DNA of 11,698 bases. Source: an uncultured Clostridia bacterium. Lineage in GTDB: Bacteria; Bacillota; Clostridia; RGIG6154. Numbering within the stretch: the first letter of the stretch is position 1; each line of letters opens with the position of its first letter. The notes beneath the pieces are model-generated. The model searched no databases. It was not told the origin of the DNA and worked only from the letters and a program-made list of their open reading frames with translations. The stretch spans positions 1 to 11,698 of the forward strand of contig CAKSHV010000018.1 of NCBI GenBank assembly GCA_934457515.1, in the 5' to 3' direction. Both the position numbers and the translations under genes were made by a program. Shown one piece after another: positions 6,177 through 11,698 of this stretch.

Positions 6177-6956
6177 TTAAATATTATACAACTTTCCGCC
6201 CTCTTTGTCAAGCCGTCCGAAACCCGCCCCGTAGGGTTTCGAGGCAAGCTCGATATAAACGGCATGATTTTTCATACGGCGCAGATTCAAAAGCCGTGCA
6301 GGCGCCGTGTTAAACACAATATCCGCCTTGGCAATTTCCTCGTCCGCGTCCTCCATACGGCAGGGCACAAAGCCGTTTGCCTCAATCCACGAAAGTGCCT
6401 CTTTTCGGCGCGCCGCAACCGTAACATGCGCGTTTAAGTCCGACAGCATGTTTGCCAAAACTTTGGCAATTCTGCCGTAGCCGACAACCAAAACGGACGA
6501 GCCCCAAATTGAACGCTGCGTGTTTTGCATGGCAACCGTAAGCGCACCCTCTGCGGTTAAAACCGCGTTTTTTATGCTGAAGCTCTCGTCTTTCAAATAG
6601 TCGTACACAGGAACATTTGCCTCTCTGGCAAGCGACAAAACATAGGGCGACAGCTTTCCGCCATACACTCTTTGTTTCTCATTCAGCGCCGAAAACACGT
6701 CCGAAAGGACGGGCTTATCGTCATAAGCGCAGCTTAAATGCACATCATCTCTCGAGCACGGCAGCGGCAAAATAATGCGGTCGAAATCCGAAAAACAGGG
6801 CGCATCCAAAATCGGAATTCCCGGATTTAAAAACGGACTTTCCTGCACCAGATATACAGCCGTGTCATACCCTTTTTCAAACAGGGCGTTTGCTGTGCCG
6901 ATCAGCCGCATATCCCCGCCCGCAACCAAAAAATGTTCTTTTTGCATTCCCTGCAC
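6177..6956 (-). CDS. dpaA: Dipicolinate synthase subunit A homologue, short at the C-terminus
   Basis: This protein has 259 residues from a GTG at 6956, or 256 from an in-frame ATG at 6947. The GTG is preceded by AAGG with a spacing of about 8, and both starts are plausible. DpaA/SpoVFA with its flavoprotein partner DpaB makes dipicolinic acid from a dihydrodipicolinate-pathway intermediate in the mother cell during sporulation. The N-domain has the family GGD (13-15, LVAGGDMRLIGTANAL). The second half is a Rossmann domain: LTAEGALTVAMQNT (133-146), VLVVGYGRIAKVLA with GYGRIA at 159-164, AARRK (181-185), DIVFNTAPA (212-220) and ELASKPYG (236-243). The chain stops about 16 residues after the SKP motif. 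The Bacillus protein is close to 300 residues and continues with a conserved PGK.AP.TAG segment that is absent here. No dpaB is adjacent. A related NAD-binding paralogue is the main alternative. Confidence 0.75.
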   Translation of the reverse strand: MQGMQKEHFLVAGGDMRLIGTANALFEKGYDTAVYLVQESPFLNPGIPILDAPCFSDFDRIILPLPCSRDDVHLSCAYDDKPVLSDVFSALNEKQRVYGGKLSPYVLSLAREANVPVYDYLKDESFSIKNAVLTAEGALTVAMQNTQRSIWGSSVLVVGYGRIAKVLANMLSDLNAHVTVAARRKEALSWIEANGFVPCRMEDADEEIAKADIVFNTAPARLLNLRRMKNHAVYIELASKPYGAGFGRLDKEGGKLYNI

Positions 6957-6995
6957 CCCATTACCTTATTGATTTCATTCACATTCCTGCACTAC

Positions 6996-7022
6996 ATACT
7001 ATGCCTCACAGAATCGAGGGGT
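6996..7022 (-). promoter_or_regulatory. Candidate sigma-K-type promoter for dpaA
   Basis: On the minus strand, ACC (7022-7020) is followed after 16 bases by CATAGTAT (7003-6996). Mother-cell sigma-K promoters have a short AC-containing -35 and a CATAnnnTA -10 at this spacing, and spoVF of Bacillus subtilis is known to be sigma-K dependent. The final A of the -10 is not matched. The site is about 40 bases before the dpaA start. Short motifs like this arise by chance, so the call rests on the position and the gene's expected regulon. Confidence 0.35.
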
Positions 7023-7070
7023 GATAAAAAGGTGCCGATAAACTGCGCATGTTTCACTTTGAGAAAAATT

Positions 7071-7109
7071 CCTTTTTCAATCAGAAAAGGCGCACCGTTT
7101 GGTGCGCCT
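7071..7109 (-). terminator. Terminator after purL, two overlapping hairpins
   Basis: The first hairpin read from purL pairs AGGCGCACC with GGTGCGCCT (7088-7096 with 7101-7109) around a 4-base loop and is followed by TTTTCTG. The second pairs CCTTTT with AAAAGG (7071-7076 with 7085-7090) and is followed by AATTTTT. They share bases 7088-7090, so both cannot form fully at once. The stems start 21 bases past the purL stop. The remaining gene-free bases up to dpaA (6957-7070) hold the sigma-K-like site and nothing else that I recognise. Confidence 0.8.
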
Positions 7110-7130
7110 GCCTTTAAAGCGTTAGTAATT

Positions 7131-10100
7131 TTATTTAAAATATTTAACCGCCGAGCGGAACAAACCCATGTCATATTCGCCGGGGACGTTTTTATAAAGT
7201 CCGCCGCCGATACGCTCGGAGTGTCCCATTTTACCCAAAACTCTGCCGTCCGGCGAGGTAATGCCCTCGATGGCAAGCATGGAATTGTTGGGGTTAAAAT
7301 GAATATCTGCCGTGGGATTGCCTTCCAAATCCACATACTGGGTTGCAATCTGTCCGTTTTCGGCAAGGCGGCAAATTAAATCATCGCTTGCAATAAATCT
7401 GCCCTCGCCGTGCGAAATCGGAACGGTAAACATATCGCCGGGAGCCGTTTCCGAAAGCCAGGGCGATTTGTTGGAGGCAACCCTGGTGCGCACCAGGCGC
7501 GACTGGTGCCGTCCGATGGTGTTATAAGTCAGCGTGGGGCAATTTTCGTCGGCGTCAATAATCTCGCCGAACGGAACAAGACCCAGCTTAATCAGAGCCT
7601 GAAAACCGTTGCAAATGCCGCACATCAGTCCGTCGCGGTTTTTAAGCAGGTCGTTTACCTCTGCCTTAATTTTTTCATTTCGGAAAAACGCCGTAATAAA
7701 CTTGCCCGAACCGTCCGGCTCGTCGCCGCCCGAAAAACCGCCCGGAATAAAGATAATCTGCGATTCCTTGATTTTCTTTGCAAAATAGTCCGCAGAATCT
7801 GCAATTCCTTTTGCGGAAAGGTTGTTAATGACAATAATTTCAGGCGCAGCGCCCGCCGTTTTTAAGGCTTTCGCCGTGTCATACTCGCAGTTTGTGCCCG
7901 GAAAAACAGGAATTAAAACGCGCGGTTTTGCAAAGTTTTCTTTTGCATGCGCCCACGTATTTACACTGTAATTCACGGCAGGAATCTCCGCTTTTTGCTC
8001 GATATTGCAGCGGTATACAGGCTCTAATTTGTTTTCGTAAACCGAAAGCAAATCGAAAAGCGAAACTGCCGCATCTTTGCACGAAATCTCTTTCTTTTCG
8101 GTGGTGTAACCCAATGTTTTGCCGACCTGCAAGTCCTCTGCAAGCTCTAAAACAAACGATCCGTAGGCATAGTCGAAAATGTGCTCGTCCGTTTCAAAGA
8201 CAAAACCGATATCGTTTCCGAACGCCATTTTCATAACCGCTTCCGCCGCGCCGCCATAGGTCAGCGTGCTGCACGAAAGCACTTTATTCTCGCGCATAAG
8301 GCGCGTTATTTCGCTGTAAAGCGCAATTTCTGAGTCTTTAACGGGCAGGCCGTTTTCATATTCGGGTTTTAACCAAACCACTTTGTGCCCCGCACCCTTA
8401 AATTCGGGCGAGATGATATTCTTCACATTGTCGGTCGTAACCGCAAACGAAACCAGCGTCGGCGGAACATCGATATGCTCAAACGTGCCGCTCATGGAAT
8501 CCTTGCCGCCGATAGACGCAATTTCATAGTCTTTTTGCGCCTCGAATGCACCGAGCAGCGCCGCAAGGGGCTTGCCCCAGCGTTTTTCGTCTTTCATCGG
8601 TTTTTCAAAATATTCCTGGAAGGTTAAATACACATCTTTAAATTCGGCACCTGTTGCAATCAGCTTGGAAACCGATTCCACCACCGCCAAATACGCGCCG
8701 TGATACGGACTTTTTTCCGCGATATACGGATTAAAGCCCCAGGACATCAGCGAGCATGTGTCGGTATGCGCGCCCTCAACCGCAATTTTGTGCACCATTG
8801 CCTGAATGGGGGTTTGCTGATTTTTGCCGCCGAACGGCATTAAAACGGTGTTTGCGCCGATTGTGGAATCAAACCGCTCGGAAAGTCCGCGCTTGGAGCA
8901 CACGTTTAAATCTCCCGCAAGCGATTTATATTTTTCTTCAAACGAATCGCTTACCTGCCTGTCAAAATTTTTCGGTGCCTCGGGCGCTATGGTAATGTGT
9001 TTTTCTGCGCCGTTGGAATTTAAGAATTCACGCGTAAGGTCAACAATCGCCTTGCCGTTCCAGTGCATAACAAGACGGGGTTCTTCGGTTACATACGCAA
9101 TTTCGGTTGCCTCTAAATTTTCGGCATAGGCAAGCTCTTTAAAACGTGCCACGTCTTTCGGAGCAACCACAACAGCCATTCTTTCCTGCGATTCGCTGAT
9201 GGCAAGCTCGGTGCCGTCCAAGCCCTCATATTTTTTCGGTACTTTATTTAAATCAATCACAAGACCGTCTGCCAGTTCGCCGACCGCAACCGAAACACCG
9301 CCTGCACCAAAATCATTGCACCGCTTGATTAAAAGCGACGCTTCTTTATTTCTGAACAGTCTTTGCAGCTTTCTTTCTTCGGGCGCATTACCTTTCTGCA
9401 CCTCCGAGCCGCACTGCTCTAAAGAAGAAAGCGTGTGCGATTTCGACGAGCCGGTTGCACCGCCGCAGCCGTCGCGCCCGGTTCTGCCGCCAAGAAGAAT
9501 CACAACATCTCCCGCATCAGGGCGCTCTCTTCTCACGTTTTCGGCAGGCGCCGCCGCAATCACCGCGCCGATTTCCATGCGTTTTGCCACATAGCCTTCA
9601 TGATACAGCTCGTCCACCTGACCGGTCGCAAGGCCGATTTGATTGCCGTATGAGCTGTAGCCGTTTGCCGCAGTGGTTACAATTTTGCGCTGGGGCAGCT
9701 TACCCTTTAAGGTTTCGGAAACCGGCTTTAGCGGGTCGCCCGCGCCGGTTACGCGCATTGCCGCATACACATAAGACCGCCCCGAAAGCGGGTCGCGGAT
9801 TGCGCCGCCAATACAGGTCGCCGCGCCGCCGAACGGCTCGATTTCGGTGGGATGATTATGAGTTTCGTTTTTAAACAAAAGCAGCCAGTCCTGCTCTTCG
9901 CCCTCTACATTTACCTTGATTTTAACGGTGCACGCGTTAATTTCCTCCGACTCGTCCAAATTCTTAAGCTTTCCGTTTTTCGACAAAACTTTTGTGGAAA
10001 GGGTTGCAATGTCCATTAAATTAATGGGCTTTGTTCTGCCGATTTCCTTTCGTGCCGCAAGATAGTCGCCATACGCTTTTTCCAAAAGCGGGTCTTCAAA

Positions 10101-10805
10101 ACGAACCGAGTCAATGGTGGTTAAAAAGGTGGTGTGACGGCAATGGTCCGACCAATAGGTGTCTATCATGCGAATCTCGGTAATGGTCGGGTCACGCTTT
10201 TCCGAAAGGAAATAGGTGCGGCAGAATTTAATGTCGTCCAAATCCATTGCCAAGCCGTATTTTTTAATAAATTCATTTAATTCGTCATCCGAAAGGGCGG
10301 TAAAACTGTCAAGCACCTCAACCGATTCGGGCACGGTGTAGTTCATTTTTAAGGTTTCGGGCTTTTCCTGCGCCGCCTCACGGCTTTCCACCGGGTTAAT
10401 CACATATTTTTTAATGCGCTCTTGGTCATCTTCAGACAAATTGCCCTTTAAGATGTAAATTTTAGCGGTGCGTACAATCGGCTTTTCGCCTTGGGAGATG
10501 ATTTGAATACACTGCGCCGCCGAGTCTGCACGCTGGTCAAACTGACCGGGCAGATATTCGGTTGCAAACACAAAATCGCCCTCGTCCGCCCGAAAATCGT
10601 CGCTTACCACATCTAACTGCGGTTCGGAAAAAACAGTCTTTTTCGCATATTCGAACAAATCTTTATCAATATTTTCCACATCATAGCGGTTCAGCACCCG
10701 AAGGCCATCAAGCGGAATGTTTAAAAATGAAACAATGTCCGATTTCAGCGCCGCCGCCTCGTTTGCAAGTCCCTCTTTTTTCTCTGCATACACTCTGAAA
10801 ACCAT
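7131..10805 (-). CDS. purL: Phosphoribosylformylglycinamidine synthase, long single-chain type
   Basis: This 1224-residue enzyme catalyses step 4 of de novo purine synthesis: FGAR, ATP and glutamine give FGAM. The start at 10805 is set by AGGAGG six bases upstream and the family-like opening MVFRVYAEKKEG; an in-frame extension to 10868 would lie inside purD. One chain holds what many bacteria split into PurS, PurL and PurQ. Residues about 1-150 are the PurS-like N-domain, and DHCRH (220-224) lies in the linker. THNHPTEIEPFGGA (315-328) is the first ATP-binding AIRS-like half, and GGKDSMSG (766-773) marks the second. Residues about 961-1224 form the glutamine amidotransferase, with nucleophile Cys1065 in GICNGFQ and partners His1132 and Glu1134 in SHGEGRF. 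Length and sequence style match the clade found in Clostridia and streptococci (TIGR01857) rather than the ~1300-residue proteobacterial PurL. All catalytic residues seen are intact. It follows purD by one base in an apparent operon. Confidence 0.97.
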   Translation of the reverse strand: MVFRVYAEKKEGLANEAAALKSDIVSFLNIPLDGLRVLNRYDVENIDKDLFEYAKKTVFSEPQLDVVSDDFRADEGDFVFATEYLPGQFDQRADSAAQCIQIISQGEKPIVRTAKIYILKGNLSEDDQERIKKYVINPVESREAAQEKPETLKMNYTVPESVEVLDSFTALSDDELNEFIKKYGLAMDLDDIKFCRTYFLSEKRDPTITEIRMIDTYWSDHCRHTTFLTTIDSVRFEDPLLEKAYGDYLAARKEIGRTKPINLMDIATLSTKVLSKNGKLKNLDESEEINACTVKIKVNVEGEEQDWLLLFKNETHNHPTEIEPFGGAATCIGGAIRDPLSGRSYVYAAMRVTGAGDPLKPVSETLKGKLPQRKIVTTAANGYSSYGNQIGLATGQVDELYHEGYVAKRMEIGAVIAAAPAENVRRERPDAGDVVILLGGRTGRDGCGGATGSSKSHTLSSLEQCGSEVQKGNAPEERKLQRLFRNKEASLLIKRCNDFGAGGVSVAVGELADGLVIDLNKVPKKYEGLDGTELAISESQERMAVVVAPKDVARFKELAYAENLEATEIAYVTEEPRLVMHWNGKAIVDLTREFLNSNGAEKHITIAPEAPKNFDRQVSDSFEEKYKSLAGDLNVCSKRGLSERFDSTIGANTVLMPFGGKNQQTPIQAMVHKIAVEGAHTDTCSLMSWGFNPYIAEKSPYHGAYLAVVESVSKLIATGAEFKDVYLTFQEYFEKPMKDEKRWGKPLAALLGAFEAQKDYEIASIGGKDSMSGTFEHIDVPPTLVSFAVTTDNVKNIISPEFKGAGHKVVWLKPEYENGLPVKDSEIALYSEITRLMRENKVLSCSTLTYGGAAEAVMKMAFGNDIGFVFETDEHIFDYAYGSFVLELAEDLQVGKTLGYTTEKKEISCKDAAVSLFDLLSVYENKLEPVYRCNIEQKAEIPAVNYSVNTWAHAKENFAKPRVLIPVFPGTNCEYDTAKALKTAGAAPEIIVINNLSAKGIADSADYFAKKIKESQIIFIPGGFSGGDEPDGSGKFITAFFRNEKIKAEVNDLLKNRDGLMCGICNGFQALIKLGLVPFGEIIDADENCPTLTYNTIGRHQSRLVRTRVASNKSPWLSETAPGDMFTVPISHGEGRFIASDDLICRLAENGQIATQYVDLEGNPTADIHFNPNNSMLAIEGITSPDGRVLGKMGHSERIGGGLYKNVPGEYDMGLFRSAVKYFK

Positions 10806-10806
10806 G

Positions 10807-11698
10807 TTACTCCTCCTTTGCCCGCAAGGCACGCTGACCGATATCCGTTCTGTAATACGCGTTTTCAAACGAAACCTTTTTCACTTCTTCATACGCCTTT
10901 GAAACAGCCTCTTTCAAACTGTCCGCCACGGCGGTAACGCCAAGCACTCTGCCGCCCGAAGTTAAAAGTTTTCCGTTTTCTTTTTTCGCACCTGCCACAA
11001 ACAGTTCGCCTTTAAAATCAGGCGAAACATGAATTTCAAAACCCGTTTCGTACTTTTTCGGATAACCGTTTGACGCCATGACAACGCAAGCCGCGCTGAC
11101 CTTTGAAAATTCAATATTCAAATCCGCCAAACGCTCTTCGGTAACTGCCTGCATGATTTCAAACAAATCGGTTTTTAAAAGCGGCAGAACCACCTGGGTT
11201 TCGGGGTCGCCGAAACGGCAGTTGTATTCAATCACTTTCGGGCCGTCTTTGGTAAGCATTAAACCAAAGTACAAACAGCCCTTAAAGGGTCTTTTCTCTT
11301 TGTTCATCGCCTCGATTGTGGGCAGAAAAATGGTTTTCATGCAGATTTTTGCCACATCGGGCGTGTAATACGGGTTCGGCGCAACCGTTCCCATCCCACC
11401 GGTGTTTAATCCCCTGTCGCCGTCAAGCGCGCGCTTGTGGTCCATGGAAGAAACCATGGGCACAACCGTTTTGCCGTCTGTAAAGCTTAAAACCGAAACC
11501 TCGGGGCCGGTTAAAAATTCTTCAATGACAATGCGGCTGCCGCTGTTGCCGAACACCTTGTCCTCCATCATGGAGCGCACCGCCGATACAGCGTCTTCTT
11601 TCGTTTCGGCAATCACAACACCCTTTCCGAGCGCCAGACCGTCTGCCTTAATCACGGTCGGCAGCGGCGCGGTTTCCAAATAAGAAATTGCTTTGTCC
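10807..11698 (-). CDS. purD: Phosphoribosylamine-glycine ligase, 3' part (runs off the right edge)
   Basis: About 296 C-terminal residues are present. The family is usually about 420 long, so roughly 120 N-terminal residues lie beyond the window; the gene is cut by the edge, not broken. PurD (GAR synthetase) joins glycine to phosphoribosylamine using ATP, step 2 of purine synthesis. The visible part starts within the ATP-grasp region: PTVIKADGLALGKGVVIA, VIEEFLTGPEVSVLSFTDG, DHKRALDGDRGLNTGGMG and the metal- and ATP-binding EYNCRFGDPETQVVLPLL. It ends with the C-domain hallmarks TSGGRVLGVTAVADSLKEA and YYRTDIGQRAL. A TTG at 11679 is internal, not the start, because in-frame codons continue to the edge. 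The gene is directly upstream of purL, matching the order at the end of clostridial pur operons. Confidence 0.97.
   Translation of the reverse strand, partial: DKAISYLETAPLPTVIKADGLALGKGVVIAETKEDAVSAVRSMMEDKVFGNSGSRIVIEEFLTGPEVSVLSFTDGKTVVPMVSSMDHKRALDGDRGLNTGGMGTVAPNPYYTPDVAKICMKTIFLPTIEAMNKEKRPFKGCLYFGLMLTKDGPKVIEYNCRFGDPETQVVLPLLKTDLFEIMQAVTEERLADLNIEFSKVSAACVVMASNGYPKKYETGFEIHVSPDFKGELFVAGAKKENGKLLTSGGRVLGVTAVADSLKEAVSKAYEEVKKVSFENAYYRTDIGQRALRAKEE
10812..10817 (-). promoter_or_regulatory. purL ribosome binding site inside the purD coding end
   Basis: AGGAGG lies in the final Lys-Glu-Glu codons of purD, 6 bases before the purL ATG. Only one base separates the purD stop codon from the purL start codon. 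Ribosomes finishing purD would expose or directly reuse this site, so translational coupling is expected. Confidence 0.85.

Noticed and set aside
6992..7366. Minus-strand open frame of 124 codons overlapping the end of purL
   Set aside because: It is out of frame with purL over two thirds of its length and then runs through both terminator hairpins. I see no ribosome site or family signature.
6933..7379. Plus-strand open frame of 148 codons across the dpaA-purL gap
   Set aside because: Most of it is antisense to purL and to the terminator. Its product matches nothing I recognise, and no credible ribosome site precedes its first codon.
10806..10868. In-frame 21-residue extension of PurL upstream of 10805
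   Set aside because: It lies entirely within purD coding sequence, does not resemble the PurL N-terminus and ignores the strong ribosome site just before 10805.
1..11698. Mobile element, phage, CRISPR or defence system
   Set aside because: No transposase, integrase, repeat array, terminal inverted repeats or defence-type protein was found on either strand, and base use looks even across genes.

Overview
The window reads as chromosomal DNA from a spore-forming member of the Clostridia (Bacillota), probably an uncultured, gut-type lineage. The reasons are AGGAGG-type ribosome sites, near-even base composition as judged by eye, a dipicolinate synthase A subunit, a SleB-type cell-wall hydrolase with a Gram-positive signal peptide, and the long single-chain PurL found in Clostridia and streptococci. 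No IS element, phage gene, CRISPR array, tRNA or rRNA was seen. Genes are dense, and no gene-free stretch exceeds about 175 bases.

Layout from left to right. (1) 138-986, plus strand: a secreted protein with a copper-amine-oxidase-N-like stalk and a SleB-type hydrolase domain, behind an extended -10 promoter. (2) 1002-1035: a perfect palindrome that should terminate this gene and the convergent one. (3) 1043-4582, minus strand: a very large secreted M14 metallocarboxypeptidase of the cytosolic-carboxypeptidase-like type, carrying duplicated carbohydrate-binding-like modules. (4) 4583-4691: a compact divergent promoter region with an inverted repeat made of two mirror-image extended -10 elements. 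(5) 4692-5435, plus strand: an AraC-family regulator. (6) 5443-5475: a second bidirectional terminator. (7) 5479-6120 and 6177-6956, minus strand: an MgtC/SapB membrane protein downstream of a dipicolinate synthase A homologue that is short at its C-terminus and has no dpaB beside it. A sigma-K-like promoter candidate precedes them. (8) 7071-7109: overlapping terminator hairpins. (9) 7131-10805 and 10807-11698, minus strand: purL and the 3' part of purD, the end of a purine biosynthesis operon that enters from the right edge.

How the genes fit together. PurD and PurL catalyse steps 2 and 4 of de novo IMP synthesis and look translationally coupled, since the purL ribosome site lies within the last codons of purD. 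DpaA belongs to spore-core dipicolinate synthesis. The SleB-type protein may act in spore-cortex or cell-wall turnover, but its exact role cannot be read from sequence. The AraC regulator and the M14 exoenzyme form a divergent pair whose promoters overlap, which suggests (by inference) that the regulator controls the enzyme in response to a ligand sensed by its cupin-like N-domain.

Most of the window is recognisable housekeeping or accessory biology. The parts most worth a second look are the modular M14 exoenzyme with its mirror-image divergent promoter, and the shortened, orphan DpaA followed by MgtC.
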